Notes: generated by a model from the sequence alone, not told the origin. DNA of 64,000 nucleotides from Acinetobacter tibetensis (GCF_023824315.1 NZ_CP098732.1:124001-188000), one strand, 5' to 3'. Shown: positions 18,545-28,841, counted from the first letter of the stretch. Program-made: numbers and translations.

Positions 18545-20494
18545 ATGAAAGAAGTCTATCCTGTTCCAGAAGAATTTAAAAAAACTGCACGGACCAATGA
18601 AGCCCAATATTTTGAACGTTATCAGCATTCCATTGAGCATCCTGAAGATTTTTGGGCAGAGCAAGCTCACAAACTGGAGTGGATCACCCCATTCACCCAA
18701 GTCAAAAATACCAATTTTGATAAAGAGAACTTTAAAATTGAATGGTTTGCCGATGGTGAATTGAATGTCTGTGCCAACTGCTTAGATCGACACTTAAAAG
18801 AACATCCGTATAAACCTGCCATTATTTGGGAGGGAGATCATCCTTCACGGCACAAAATAATTTCTTATCTGGAATTGCACGATGAAGTGTGCCGTTTTGC
18901 CAATGTCTTAAAGAAAAATGGGGTAAAAAAAGGCGACCGCGTGGTGCTGTATATGCCTATGGTCTCTGAAGCAGCAATTTCGATGTTGGCTTGTGCGCGT
19001 ATTGGTGCCGTACATTGTGTGGTCTTTGGCGGTTTTTCTCCTGATTCTTTAGCAAGTCGAATTGAAGACAGTCAGGCCAAAGTCGTGATTACTGCTGACT
19101 CTGGCATGCGAGGTGGCAAACCGATTTTTCTGAAAGAGAATGTCGATGCTGCTTTGAGTTTGGCGGGCACGGAGTCGGTGCAAAATGTCATAGTGGTACA
19201 CCGTACAGGCAATCCGATTGAGATGAAACCACAGCGTGATTTATGGTATCACATGGAAATTATGTCGGTGAATGATATTTGCCCGCCAGAGCCCATGAAA
19301 GCTGAAGACCCGTTATTTATTTTATATACCTCGGGTTCGACGGGGAAACCGAAAGGGGTATTGCACACCACAGGCGGTTACTTGACCTATGTGAACAGTA
19401 CGTTTCGTGAAGTATTCGATTTAAAACAAGATGATATTTTTTGGTGTACTGCCGATGTGGGTTGGATTACAGGACATTCCTATGTGATTTATGGACCACT
19501 TTCGAATGGTACAACCACGGTCATGTTTGAAGGTGTACCGCAATATCCGAGTTGGGCACGTACGGGGCATATTGTCGATAAGCATAATGTCACCATTTTA
19601 TATACTGCACCTACGGCTATTCGTTCCATGATGCGTGAGGGTGATGCTTTTGTGCGAGAGAGTGATCGGAGCAGTTTACGTTTATTGGGTTCGGTGGGTG
19701 AACCGATTAATCCTGAAGCATGGAACTGGTATTACACCGTTGTCGGCGAAAGTCGCTGTCCAATTGTAGATACGTGGTGGCAAACCGAAACAGGCGGTAT
19801 TTTAATTTCCCCATTACCTGGTGCAATGGATTTAAAACCGGGCTCTGCTACACGTCCCATGTTTGGGATTCAACCCGCTTTGGTCGATGCAGATGGCAAA
19901 GAATTAGCAGGCGAGGCAGAGGGGAATCTGATTATTAAAGATTCTTGGCCGGGACAAATGCGAACCATTTGGGGCGATCCTGCTCGCTTTATTGAAGCCT
20001 ATTTCTCGACTTATCCGGGCAGTTATTTTACGGGCGATGGCGCAAGACGCGATAAAGATGGTTATTACTGGATTACCGGCCGTGTGGATGATGTGCTGAA
20101 TGTTGCAGGGCATCGTTTAGGTACGGCTGAAATTGAAAGTGCCTTGGTGGCACATGAAGCGGTTGCCGAAGCCGCCGTGGTGGGTATGCCGCATGAAATT
20201 AAAGGGCAGGGTATTTGTACATTTGTGACCTTACAAGCCGATGTTGCTGAGTCGGAAGAATTGAGAGCCGAGTTGGTGGCGTGGGTGCGCAAAGTGCTCG
20301 GTCCGGTTGCCACACCCGATGCTTTACATTGGGCACCTGCTTTACCCAAAACCCGTTCAGGTAAAATCATGCGTCGAATTCTAAGGAAAATTGCCGCGAA
20401 TGAGTTGGATAGTTTAGGGGATACTTCAACCTTAGCCGACCCACAGGTGGTAGAGGTTCTGATCGCCAATGTTTACTCGAAAGCTCCCTCTTAA
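18545..20494 (+). CDS. acs: Acetyl-CoA synthetase (acetate-CoA ligase, AMP-forming)
   Basis: High-affinity acetate activation to acetyl-CoA through acetyl-AMP. About 650 residues with the N-terminal ACS domain, the adenylation P-loop [11 protein letters not shown] (about 261-271), [28 protein letters not shown] (hinge region) and the C-terminal [11 protein letters not shown] with the regulatory acetyl-lysine. Two starts compete: ATG 18539 sits only 3 bases after AAGGA, while ATG 18545 has 9-base spacing and is preferred. Together with actP/yjcH and crbS/crbR in this window it forms an acetate-scavenging set. Confidence 0.97.
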   Translation: MKEVYPVPEEFKKTARTNEAQYFERYQHSIEHPEDFWAEQAHKLEWITPFTQVKNTNFDKENFKIEWFADGELNVCANCLDRHLKEHPYKPAIIWEGDHPSRHKIISYLELHDEVCRFANVLKKNGVKKGDRVVLYMPMVSEAAISMLACARIGAVHCVVFGGFSPDSLASRIEDSQAKVVITADSGMRGGKPIFLKENVDAALSLAGTESVQNVIVVHRTGNPIEMKPQRDLWYHMEIMSVNDICPPEPMKAEDPLFILYTSGSTGKPKGVLHTTGGYLTYVNSTFREVFDLKQDDIFWCTADVGWITGHSYVIYGPLSNGTTTVMFEGVPQYPSWARTGHIVDKHNVTILYTAPTAIRSMMREGDAFVRESDRSSLRLLGSVGEPINPEAWNWYYTVVGESRCPIVDTWWQTETGGILISPLPGAMDLKPGSATRPMFGIQPALVDADGKELAGEAEGNLIIKDSWPGQMRTIWGDPARFIEAYFSTYPGSYFTGDGARRDKDGYYWITGRVDDVLNVAGHRLGTAEIESALVAHEAVAEAAVVGMPHEIKGQGICTFVTLQADVAESEELRAELVAWVRKVLGPVATPDALHWAPALPKTRSGKIMRRILRKIAANELDSLGDTSTLADPQVVEVLIANVYSKAPS

Positions 20495-20653
20495 GTCAGC
20501 TTGGATTGGGTTCTAAATTTATAACAAATCTAAGGCAAGAAGTCGTGTAATACGCTGCTTCTTGCCGAGCATGATAAAAAATAATTTAACATCTGGTTAA
20601 AATTAATCATTTTTAAGATCTTGAAAAAATGATGTAAATTAATTTTTTTTAAG

Positions 20654-20682
20654 TTGACGAGTCAGATTGAAATCTGTAGATT
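20654..20682 (+). promoter_or_regulatory. Promoter with a dyad in the spacer, upstream of an unknown gene
   Basis: TTGACG (20654-20659), 17 bp spacer, TAGATT (20677-20682). The spacer itself holds the inverted repeat CAGATT-GA-AATCTG (20663-20676), an arrangement expected for a repressor site or a MerR-like activator site. Confidence 0.55.
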
Positions 20683-20706
20683 TTCTTTTTGTGAGGATCT
20701 TTTAAA

Positions 20707-21042
20707 ATGATTTTTCAATCTATTTTGACGCAATTCCAAACGCTCTCTTCTGGCACAGATGCCTTCAAACAACTCAAACAGCTCTGTGAGCAAAATATTC
20801 CGCTTGCTACAGATTCATCTGAACAAACCGCTTTATTTTTAATTTACGGCTTTGCTAAAAATTACGTTTTACTCTACGAAGATCAAGCTGTTACCTCTGA
20901 GTTTGCCCAAGCTGCCAAACAGCAGTTATTGAATTATATGTTGCAACTGGACGGTACAATTCAGACGGGTCAAAAAGACCAGATTTTGGACAGTTTGAAT
21001 CAGGTAACCGCCGATTATATGCAAAGTTCTAGAGTATTTTAA
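20707..21042 (+). CDS. Small cytosolic protein of unknown function
   Basis: 111 residues, soluble, predicted mainly helical, Gln- and Leu-rich, no cysteine except one near residue 28, no recognised motif. It has its own promoter with an operator-like dyad and GAGG 11 bases before the ATG, so expression appears controlled. It follows acs by 212 bases but probably belongs to a separate transcript. Not recognised from any characterised family. Confidence 0.75.
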   Translation: MIFQSILTQFQTLSSGTDAFKQLKQLCEQNIPLATDSSEQTALFLIYGFAKNYVLLYEDQAVTSEFAQAAKQQLLNYMLQLDGTIQTGQKDQILDSLNQVTADYMQSSRVF

Positions 21043-21100
21043 GGCTGAGTATTCAAACGGATATCACGGGTATTTCGACGATTTAAATCTTATTTTATCC

Positions 21101-21132
21101 AAAAAAAATCCCCTAAGCCGAGCCTTAGGGGA
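21101..21132 (-). terminator. Terminator of the msuE-sfnG operon
   Basis: Stem TCCCCTAAG/CTTAGGGGA with a six-base loop; the run of eight A on the left becomes the T run on the minus strand. Confidence 0.85.
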
Positions 21133-21202
21133 AATTTGGTGTTGCCATGTTATGGTTGTTATCGGTTTATGAAATCAGTCTGCTTAAAGTGTAATGCAAC
21201 AA

Positions 21203-22300
21203 TTAAGCAGACTTTGCTTGTACACGCTGTTGTGTTTCAAGTTCACGAACCAAGGGCAACACCTTTGCGCCGAAGTATTCGACTTCTTCAATAAAATGTA
21301 AGAAGCCAGATAAAATCAGATCTACCCCCACTTGTTTTAATTCAATAATGCGTTGAGCAATTTGTTCAGGTGTGCCAATTAGATTGGTTTTAAAACCATC
21401 GTTGTATTGCACCAAATCTTCAAAAGTCGATTTTGCCCAGTTGCCTTCGCCTTCAGTGGTTGAGGCACCTGCTTCACGTGTGGCATCGCCAAAGGCATGT
21501 ACAGCAGGAATATTGGCCTTGGCAATAATTTCCTGTAATACCGCTTGAGCCTCTTGTTCTGTATCACGGGCAATGATGAAAGCATTTACCCCAATTTGGA
21601 CCTGACGTTGATGGGCTTTGGCTTTCTCGCGAATATCATCGATTTGTTTTTTCAGTTCTTCGACGGTATTACCATTGGTGAAATACCAGTCCGAAACGCG
21701 GGCAGCCATATCACGTGCGGCACGAGAACTGCCGCCCTGAAAGATTTCAATATGAGGGTGCTGCACAGGCTTTGGTTTTAAGGTGTAGTCACTAAATTGG
21801 TAATAACGGCCTTGGAAACTAAAATGATCCTGCGTCCAAATCCCTTTGAGGCTCCGAATGAATTCTTCTGAACGGGCGTAACGCTGATCATGTTCAGGCC
21901 ATTCCTCGCCAATCGCATCAAACTCGCCTTTAAACCAACCACTGACCACATTAATTGCAATACGTCCTTGCGATAAGTGATCAATGGTGGCCAATTGTTT
22001 TGCAGCCAAAACTGGTTTCCAAGGGCCGGGAAAAATCGCAGCAATCACTTTGAGCTTTTCTGTTTTCGCCAATAGACCCTGACTAAAACTGACCGATTCA
22101 TGTTGATTTTCTGCGCCATAACCTGCGGTAAAGCGAATTTGGGTCAGCGCATAAGCAAAGCCATTTTGTTCAGCCGTTTGTGCCAAACGGACATTGTAGT
22201 CATAACTCCAGTCAGTACGCTGTTCAATGTCACTAACGACCAAGCCACCACTGACATTGGGCACCCAATAGGCAAAAAGAACGTCATTATGTTGTGTCAT
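21203..22300 (-). CDS. sfnG: Dimethylsulfone monooxygenase, FMNH2-dependent
   Basis: Two-component flavin monooxygenase that converts dimethyl sulfone to methanesulfinate during sulfur starvation. 365 residues of the luciferase-like (bacterial LLM) barrel fold. The N-terminus WVPNVSGGLVVSDIEQRTDWSYDYN is the SfnG signature; other typical LLM blocks are LATIDHLSQGRIAINVVSGW, FQGRYYQF and the C-terminal SGFLHFIEEVEYFGAKVLP. The flavin reductase gene msuE starts just upstream on the same strand (27-base gap), supplying FMNH2. Start ATG 22300 follows a GAGGGT stretch. Confidence 0.92.
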   Translation of the reverse strand: MTQHNDVLFAYWVPNVSGGLVVSDIEQRTDWSYDYNVRLAQTAEQNGFAYALTQIRFTAGYGAENQHESVSFSQGLLAKTEKLKVIAAIFPGPWKPVLAAKQLATIDHLSQGRIAINVVSGWFKGEFDAIGEEWPEHDQRYARSEEFIRSLKGIWTQDHFSFQGRYYQFSDYTLKPKPVQHPHIEIFQGGSSRAARDMAARVSDWYFTNGNTVEELKKQIDDIREKAKAHQRQVQIGVNAFIIARDTEQEAQAVLQEIIAKANIPAVHAFGDATREAGASTTEGEGNWAKSTFEDLVQYNDGFKTNLIGTPEQIAQRIIELKQVGVDLILSGFLHFIEEVEYFGAKVLPLVRELETQQRVQAKSA

Positions 22301-22327
22301 GCGGAGACCCTCAGAAGGTTTTAATTT

Positions 22328-23062
22328 TTATGCAACATGGCTGTGTGGTGGTTTTTTCGCATGCAGCCGAGATTCAGCAGCATCTAAACTTGGCACTGCG
22401 GCAGAAGGTAAAACTTCGGCTTGCTCAATTTGCCTGTTAATGCCCAAAGTTTGATTGGCATGTTGTGATTTTTCTTTGATGACATCGGCACGCTGTCCTT
22501 TGGCTGGCGCCCATTCCAAAATTGGTAAGGCACGTGCAACAGCCAGAGTAATCCGGTCACGCAGCAGTTCACTATGAATGGTATATTCTGGAGTGAAATC
22601 ACGGTCTGTGGCATACACGCCTATTGGGAGCGTTTGTGCTTGGAAAAAGCTAAACAGTGGACGTAGTTGGTGCTCCAGCACCAAGGCATGACGGTCACTT
22701 CCCCCAGATGCAGCCAGTAATACAGGCACATCCACCAATGCGGTTTGCTCGATAAAGTCAAAAAAATGTTTGAAAAGTCCTGTAAATGAAGCACGATAAA
22801 CGGGAGTCCCCACAATCAATGCATCGGCCGCTTCTACCGCGGCTAAATCATCTTGGATACGTTGCGGTAACTGATGGCGATAAATAGCGCCCCCCAATAA
22901 ATGTCCAATTTCGCTAAACTTAATAAAATGTACATTGATTGGAGTAGCTTCACTCAGTTCATTCAGAATTTCTTGAACCAAGGCTTCGGTTTTAGACGGT
23001 GTATTTAAACCACCTGACACCGCAACAATATTGAGAGGTTTGAGTTGATGAGAAGATGACAT
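22328..23062 (-). CDS. msuE: NADPH-dependent FMN reductase for sulfonate/sulfone use
   Basis: About 244 residues with the flavodoxin-like FMN reductase fold: VAVSGGLNTPSKTEALV (phosphate loop, about 13-30), GTPVYRASFTGLFKHFFDFI (about 100-120). It provides reduced FMN to SfnG, encoded downstream in the same operon. The start at 23062 (MSSSHQLKPLNIVAVSGG) is preferred because the fold begins there and AGG precedes it; the frame extends to 23116 without support. A Pro/His-rich C-terminal tail of about 45 residues is longer than in typical MsuE. Confidence 0.88.
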   Translation of the reverse strand: MSSSHQLKPLNIVAVSGGLNTPSKTEALVQEILNELSEATPINVHFIKFSEIGHLLGGAIYRHQLPQRIQDDLAAVEAADALIVGTPVYRASFTGLFKHFFDFIEQTALVDVPVLLAASGGSDRHALVLEHQLRPLFSFFQAQTLPIGVYATDRDFTPEYTIHSELLRDRITLAVARALPILEWAPAKGQRADVIKEKSQHANQTLGINRQIEQAEVLPSAAVPSLDAAESRLHAKKPPHSHVA

Positions 23063-23431
23063 AGTAAATAACCTAAAAGCAGTTTTAGAATATTTGCTAT
23101 TTATCAACAGGCGCAAAGCGGCTGTAAAATAAGGAAAAACAGATTCATTATCTGATTTTAAGATATATCTAAAAATGCTGATGTTTGTAGCGACAATTCG
23201 AATTAATTGGTTGAATTATCAATTTATATTGCAAATGAATAAGGATTTTTAATTTGAGAATTAGATTTATAGTAAATTCAGATTTGTTTTTCGACTTTTT
23301 TGAAAAACCGCATGCCGACGATTTCCCTATTTTTTGTAGTTATTTAAAAAATAGTTAATATTTGCATATCCTTAAGGGCACATGTATGGTTAGAATAAGA
23401 ATTACTGTGCACTAGATCTCTTACGCTGCTT
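23063..23431. other. Divergent intergenic region msuE / crbR with a 20-bp dyad
   Basis: 369 bp, very AT-rich, between two divergently transcribed genes. The best structure is the near-perfect dyad TTTT-A-AGATATATCT-A-AAAA at 23156-23175, about 95 bases upstream of msuE. I do not see a GACYAAAG element here, nor a clear sigma-54 promoter, which some msuE/sfnG operons have. Confidence 0.4.
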
Positions 23432-24082
23432 ATGAATATTTTAATCGTTGATGATCATCCGTTGTTTCGTCATGCTTTGATTCAAGCCGTTCGCTATAGC
23501 TTACCGCAAGCCCAAATTAATGAGACAGCCGCAGTAAATGAATTTTATGAACGTTTAGAAAAAGGTCCTGAACCTGATTTGGTCTTGTTGGATCTGAATT
23601 TGCCTGGTGCATCAGGTTTTTCTGCATTGGTTCATGTTCGTGCACAACATCCTTCACTGCCCATCATTGTGGTTTCTGCGCATGAAGAAGTGTCTATTAT
23701 TCAGCGCGCCATTGCACATGGTGCCATGGGCTATATTCCGAAGTCAGCGCATCCGAGTCATATTGGTGAAGCGATTCGCCAAGTCTTAGAAGGTGAAATT
23801 TGGTTACCACCAAATTTACCAAGCAATATGACTTTTGATCCGCGTGCAGCAGATGAAACTGAATTGGCAGAGCGCATTCAATCGCTGACCCCACAACAGT
23901 TCCGTGTGTTAATGATGGTTGCAGAAGGTTTGCTCAATAAGCAGATTGCCTATGAACTGGATGTATCAGAAGCCACGATTAAAGCGCACGTGACGGCCAT
24001 TTTCCGTAAATTAGGGGTGCAAAATCGTACTCAGGCGGTACTGGCCATTAATGCTTTGAATATTGATGAAAAGAAAATGTAA
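23432..24082 (+). CDS. crbR: LuxR/NarL-family response regulator of acetate use (CrbR-like)
   Basis: 216 residues: receiver domain (1-120) with acidic pair Asp7-Asp8, phosphoacceptor Asp54 in LVLLDLNLPG and Lys near 104; LuxR-type helix-turn-helix at about 150-208 (LTPQQFRVLMMVAEGLLNKQIAYELDVSEATIKAHVTAIF). The domain make-up and the presence of the symporter-kinase CrbS 1.3 kb away identify it as CrbR, which in Vibrio and Pseudomonas relatives activates acs and acetate uptake. Unlike many genomes, crbR here is not adjacent to crbS but separated by one unknown gene and faces the opposite way. Confidence 0.88.
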   Translation: MNILIVDDHPLFRHALIQAVRYSLPQAQINETAAVNEFYERLEKGPEPDLVLLDLNLPGASGFSALVHVRAQHPSLPIIVVSAHEEVSIIQRAIAHGAMGYIPKSAHPSHIGEAIRQVLEGEIWLPPNLPSNMTFDPRAADETELAERIQSLTPQQFRVLMMVAEGLLNKQIAYELDVSEATIKAHVTAIFRKLGVQNRTQAVLAINALNIDEKKM

Positions 24083-24098
24083 TGCTGTGAAGCACAAA

Positions 24099-24127
24099 AA
24101 ATAAAGACCTATTAGAGGTCTTTATTT
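24099..24127. terminator. Bidirectional terminator between crbR and the unknown gene at 24147
   Basis: Perfect 12-base arms AAATAAAGACCT/AGGTCTTTATTT with a five-base loop, A run left, T run right. Confidence 0.88.
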
Positions 24128-24146
24128 TTGTCTATATAAAACGGTA

Positions 24147-24914
24147 TTAAGCCAAACAGTCTTGTTTGTACATGGTGTTGTCACAATACAGTGGATTGAG
24201 TGCACATTCCAATTCATCAATTTGATCTTGGCTAATATAACCTTTCGATTTTAAATATTCTGCGACGCGATCATCTCTTAAACTCAAGAATGCAGCGTCA
24301 TAGACGCCCAAATCTACAAACAATGCAGCGGTTTCTAGACTGTTAAAGCGGTCAAGATAGATTTGATTGTCATACATGAGGAAGATGTGATCGTATGGGG
24401 CATTTACATCGACCATCAACCAATTTGCCAATTCCATCGGTGGCGTTTTAATAAAGAGTAGTTCAGACAGTTCATCAAATTGGCTGGTGTCCAACTGGTC
24501 TAAATTGGTTTTCACTTTACCCAACCATGCTTTGAATACCAGTACGGCACCACCACGAAGTAACATGCTCCAAATTTGGTGACGAATTGCAGGACTTAAA
24601 CTGCGTGTTTCGGCTTGGAGCACTTGTAACAGTTTTTCTTCTTGTAGCGTGAGTTTTTCAAACAGGCCTAGCCCTTGTGGTTTATATTCGGCAGGGGTAA
24701 ACACATCAAAATTGAGTTCGTCAAAAACTTGCAGTGCAAGCGGGACAGCACTCTGATAGAGGGTATTCAGCGCTTCAACATGAGTGGGGGTAATTTTACT
24801 TTGTTCAAATATATGGTTCCAATCAATATCGGGCAATAGTGCATTTACACCATAAAGTCGATGAAACTGTTGTGCTTGATGTAAATCATGTGGAACCATG
24901 TCAGAGATGTTCAT
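24147..24914 (-). CDS. Unknown protein lying between crbR and crbS
   Basis: About 255 residues, soluble, acidic, no signal peptide, helical. Not recognised; no catalytic motif is apparent. The start at 24914 (MNISDMVPHD) has AGGAGA at ideal distance; the open frame to 25004 is probably not translated. Its promoter region contains GACTAAAGTC (25036-25045), related to the elements before acs and yjcH-actP. Being placed between the two genes of the acetate two-component system, it may take part in acetate metabolism or its control; that is an inference from position only. Confidence 0.8.
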   Translation of the reverse strand: MNISDMVPHDLHQAQQFHRLYGVNALLPDIDWNHIFEQSKITPTHVEALNTLYQSAVPLALQVFDELNFDVFTPAEYKPQGLGLFEKLTLQEEKLLQVLQAETRSLSPAIRHQIWSMLLRGGAVLVFKAWLGKVKTNLDQLDTSQFDELSELLFIKTPPMELANWLMVDVNAPYDHIFLMYDNQIYLDRFNSLETAALFVDLGVYDAAFLSLRDDRVAEYLKSKGYISQDQIDELECALNPLYCDNTMYKQDCLA

Positions 24915-25349
24915 GGAGGTCTCCTGAAAGCTTGTGCAATGTGGGCGAGCATTGACAATTGAGCCATTCGTCTTGTGAATTTTTTGCTCGGGGAATGACC
25001 TCATTTATGGAATTTCTGTCCTGAAAAATGTATAAGACTAAAGTCGTATATGGTGAAAAATAAGTAATAAATATCAATAAAATGATGAGGTTGAAATTTT
25101 GTAACTAAGTGTACAACTGTACATTAATGTAACCTGAATGAATCTGCCATAGCCAAAAAAACAAAATGCGAGAATGACTCCCTAATTTTTTGTAATTTTT
25201 TTATTTTCAATCATTTAATTTTATATAAAGCGATTGCAAATGGCGTGGACTAAAAACTTTTGCCGTTGTTGAGGTCATATTTGGCATTTTAAAGCAAAAC
25301 GGTGCATTCAGAACACGCTGAATACACCGTAGATTTGCACAATCGGAGC
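24915..25349 (-). promoter_or_regulatory. Intergenic region with a GACTAAAGTC element, upstream of the unknown gene
   Basis: 435 bp, AT-rich, between the end of crbS and the unknown gene. GACTAAAGTC at 25036-25045 sits in a larger near-palindrome TATAAGACTAAAGTCGTATA (25031-25050). A minus-strand promoter could follow (TACATT, 17 bp, CATAAA, near 25030-25000). No gene is seen elsewhere in the gap. Confidence 0.5.
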
Positions 25350-28300
25350 TTAATCGCTGGAAATTTTCAATCCAGATAACCATGATCTGAGCGATGCAGG
25401 CTTTAAAGGTTTCCTTAACAGGACAATGTTCAGTTCTTTTAAAGTCTGTGGCAATTCAGGATCAGAGTCTGCCGTAATGAGTGCGACGGGTACTTTTTCT
25501 TGACGATTTTGCAAAATAAAGTCCAGTCCTATTTTTTCATCATTTAAATGTTGGTCGACCAACCACACCTGAATGTTTTCTTGTTGAATCAAGGCAAGGG
25601 CTTGCTCAGGTTCTGTGGCTTTAAAGACTTGATAGCCCCATTTGGTTAGTAGGGTACTCATTCCTTCTAAAATGGTTTCATCATTATCCAAGCATAAAAT
25701 CCGATAGGCTTTGGTTTTCAATGGAATAGCCTGCACAGGTGTAGTGGTGATTTTGGGTGCTGCGACTACGGGCACTTCAATCATGAAGCAAGAGCCTTTG
25801 CCTAACTCGGAATAGACATGTACTGGATAATCTAACAGTCCCGTCATGCGTTGTACGATTGCCAAACCTAGCCCTAACCCCTGTTCACCCCAAGGGGAGG
25901 TGTGTCCGCAACGCTCAAACTCTTGAAACAGCTTGATTCGTTGTTCTTCGGCAATGCCAGGCCCTGTGTCCCAAACCCCAATCCGAATATGCTGTGGACG
26001 TTCTGAACCACGCAGAACACCAACAACGACACGTCCTTTGGCGGTATAGCGCAGTGCATTGCTGACAAAGTTCTGAATAATACGGCGAATCCATTGCGGG
26101 TCGGTATCAATCCAGAACTGAGCATCGTGCACATGCAGTTGAATACCGCGTTGTGCTGCAATCGATTTAAACTGTAATTCTAAGTCGCTCAACAAGTCAT
26201 GTAGCGGATAGGCTTGACGTTTCGGTTGAATCGTACCGCCTTCTAAGCGGGCAATATCCAATAATGCCGATAACATACTTTCTGCACCATGCAACGCACG
26301 ATCCAGTTGTTGTAAGGTTTTACGGTCTTCTTCGGATTGAACACTTTGTTCCAAAGCCGTACTGAACAAACGTGCAGCATGCATGGGTTGTAACAGGTCA
26401 TGACTGGCTGCGGCAATAAATCGGCTTTTCGACATATTGGCTTTATCTGCCTGTTCACGTGCCAATTGCTGTTCTGTCAAAGCATCGGCGAGCTGTTGGG
26501 TCCGATCTTGCACCCGTGCCTCTAACATCGCTTCATTTTCTCGGAATGCGGTAATGTCGGCAAAGGTGGTCACAAACCCCCCGCCTTCAATCGGATTGCC
26601 ACGCATTTGAATGACACGACCATCTTTACGAATCCGTTCAAACTCGTGCGCACTGCCGACTTTCATCCAGTGGATACGTTTACGTACATGTTCTTCAACT
26701 GAACCTGGTCCACATTCACCGCGCTCTGCGTTATAACGAATTAAATCGGCAATCGGGCAACCGACATAAGCCAGGTCTTTAGGATAATCGAATAATTTAA
26801 GATATTGATTGTTCCATGCCACCAAGCACATGTTTTCATCGACCACACTCACGCCTTGGGTCATGTGATCAATCATGGTCATAATCAGGTTTTGATTAAA
26901 GCGTTGCCATTGAGAGGCTTGGTCTAAAATATTGGCCACTTGCCCCAAAGCTAAGCCATTATTGACCATTGCAGTCGTCAATAAGGTACGTGCAGATGCT
27001 GCACCAATGGTGCCTGCCAAATACTGTTCCGTAAAGCGCCACCACATGCCATTGGCGCTGCTGTTGGCATTTAAAACCACATTGTTTTGCTGACAGAATT
27101 GTTCAAAAGCTCGGGTTGTAGGTCCATCTCCAGTAATGCGTTTGGCTAAGGTAATTAAGTCTTCAACTTTTAAACGTGCGACATCATGATGTAAATAGTT
27201 GATTTCAGAAGATGTATTTTGTGCAGGCAAGGGCTTGGTTTCATAATAGAAGAAGCTTTCGGCTTGAATCTGTTCGGCAATACTTGGTCTGAAAATACGA
27301 GAAATCCAAATATACAGCAGAATGTTGAGTCCCAAAGCCCAAATCACACCGTGGGTTAATGGCGCAAAAGATTCAAAACCCAGCAGGGCTTCTGGGCGTA
27401 ACCAGCTCATGCCGAATGGGCCATGGAGTAAAAACTGCATGGTGAAGGCGGTGTAATCTTCGGGGAAGCTGCGTAATATGGTGGGGAGCAGTAGGGTGTA
27501 AGCCCACATCATAAAACCAACACTTAACCCAGCGTAAACCCCTTGTTTACTCCCGCCACGCCAGTACAGGCCTCCAATCAGGGCTGGGGCAAATTGTGCC
27601 ACTGCACTAAAAGCCAATAAGCCAAATACGGAGAGCTGATCAATATCATTAAAGAAATGAAAGAATAAAAAGCCCAGTAACATGACCGCTAAAATACAGA
27701 CCCGACGAGTAAACTTCAGTACCAAAGGCATGCGTTTATCATGTCGAGAAAGGAAATTAAAGCGCCATAGAGCAGGCATGATCAAGTCATTACTGAGCAT
27801 GATGGATAAGGCAACCGAAGAAACCAACAACATGCCTGTCGAGGCAGAAAATCCACCCAAAAATGCCAAGATGGTGAGCCAATCCTGCTGATAACTAATC
27901 GGAAGTGAGAGTACGGCAACATCGGGAATCGCTAAATATTCAGGTGCAGCATGTAATGCCCAACTGGCAATCGGAATAATCGCCAGTGTGGTGAGAATCA
28001 GATAAATGGCAAACCAGCGACGTGCACCACGAATATGTTTTTCATCACGTAGTTCGACCACGGCCACATGGAATTGGCGGGGTAGACAGATGATGGCTAA
28101 AGCGGCTAAGAGGGTTTGAATCCAGAAGGTTTCAGGAACACCAAAGAGTTGGACATCTTTGAAGGTTTTGGCCACATCATGCGAAATTTGCCCGAGATTT
28201 TCAGGCTCGGCGAAAACAAAGAAAATGGCCACACACAGCAAGGCGAATAATTTGACAAAAGATTCAAACGCCACAGCAAGCATTAATCCACCATGCTGTT

Positions 28301-28841
28301 CGGTATTGGCGATCTGCCTTGTCCCGAAAATCATGGCCAAAATAGCCAGAATCCCCGTCAGAAAAAGCACACTGTTGGTGGTGCTTTCCAACCCTGTGTT
28401 TTGTTGCAAGATAACGGTCGCACTCAACGCAATCGCGCGCAGTTGCAGTGCGAGATAAGGAATAATGGCAATCACAGCCAAAATGGTGACCAGTGACGCC
28501 AAAGGTCCACTTTTACCATAGCGTGCAGCCATAAAGTCGGCAATTGAAGAAATAGCATGGTGTTGGCGGACACGACCGAGTCTGCGCCAAATGTCATAGC
28601 CCAAAGCAACGAACAGTAATGGACCTAAATAAATTGGCAGGAAGATAATGCCTTCCCGAACTGCGGCACCTGTTGCACCGTAAAAGGTCCATGAAGAACA
28701 ATACACCCCTAAAGTTAAGCTGAATAACAGCATCCGTCCGCGTGTGCTTAGACGAGTTGCATGTTTTTCCCCATAGAAGGCGCAAATAAAAAGTAATACG
28801 ATGTAAAGGGCGAGAACGCCAATAATAAGCCAACTGTTCAT
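25350..28841 (-). CDS. crbS: Sodium:solute symporter-fused hybrid histidine kinase (CrbS-like)
   Basis: 1163 residues. An N-terminal sodium/solute symporter domain of about 12-13 helices (1-515) is joined through a linker to a PAS domain (about 650-770), a coiled coil (770-805), the histidine kinase core with the H-box SRFIAAASHDLLQPMHAARL (His814), N and G boxes (NFVSNALRYT, DTGPGIAEEQR, GLGLGLAIVQRMTG) and a C-terminal receiver domain with Asp1096. This is the CrbS architecture, which senses or imports acetate and acts through CrbR. The gene is divergent from yjcH-actP, sharing a 184-bp control region. Confidence 0.92.
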   Translation of the reverse strand: MNSWLIIGVLALYIVLLFICAFYGEKHATRLSTRGRMLLFSLTLGVYCSSWTFYGATGAAVREGIIFLPIYLGPLLFVALGYDIWRRLGRVRQHHAISSIADFMAARYGKSGPLASLVTILAVIAIIPYLALQLRAIALSATVILQQNTGLESTTNSVLFLTGILAILAMIFGTRQIANTEQHGGLMLAVAFESFVKLFALLCVAIFFVFAEPENLGQISHDVAKTFKDVQLFGVPETFWIQTLLAALAIICLPRQFHVAVVELRDEKHIRGARRWFAIYLILTTLAIIPIASWALHAAPEYLAIPDVAVLSLPISYQQDWLTILAFLGGFSASTGMLLVSSVALSIMLSNDLIMPALWRFNFLSRHDKRMPLVLKFTRRVCILAVMLLGFLFFHFFNDIDQLSVFGLLAFSAVAQFAPALIGGLYWRGGSKQGVYAGLSVGFMMWAYTLLLPTILRSFPEDYTAFTMQFLLHGPFGMSWLRPEALLGFESFAPLTHGVIWALGLNILLYIWISRIFRPSIAEQIQAESFFYYETKPLPAQNTSSEINYLHHDVARLKVEDLITLAKRITGDGPTTRAFEQFCQQNNVVLNANSSANGMWWRFTEQYLAGTIGAASARTLLTTAMVNNGLALGQVANILDQASQWQRFNQNLIMTMIDHMTQGVSVVDENMCLVAWNNQYLKLFDYPKDLAYVGCPIADLIRYNAERGECGPGSVEEHVRKRIHWMKVGSAHEFERIRKDGRVIQMRGNPIEGGGFVTTFADITAFRENEAMLEARVQDRTQQLADALTEQQLAREQADKANMSKSRFIAAASHDLLQPMHAARLFSTALEQSVQSEEDRKTLQQLDRALHGAESMLSALLDIARLEGGTIQPKRQAYPLHDLLSDLELQFKSIAAQRGIQLHVHDAQFWIDTDPQWIRRIIQNFVSNALRYTAKGRVVVGVLRGSERPQHIRIGVWDTGPGIAEEQRIKLFQEFERCGHTSPWGEQGLGLGLAIVQRMTGLLDYPVHVYSELGKGSCFMIEVPVVAAPKITTTPVQAIPLKTKAYRILCLDNDETILEGMSTLLTKWGYQVFKATEPEQALALIQQENIQVWLVDQHLNDEKIGLDFILQNRQEKVPVALITADSDPELPQTLKELNIVLLRKPLKPASLRSWLSGLKISSD

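Noticed and set aside
20065..20469. Long antisense frame of 134 codons within acs
   Set aside because: Shadow of the strong codon bias of acs; no start signal or known domain. The same holds for the long antisense frames inside guaB (4241-4636), uvrA (43054-43422) and the ycaC-type gene (60862-61368).
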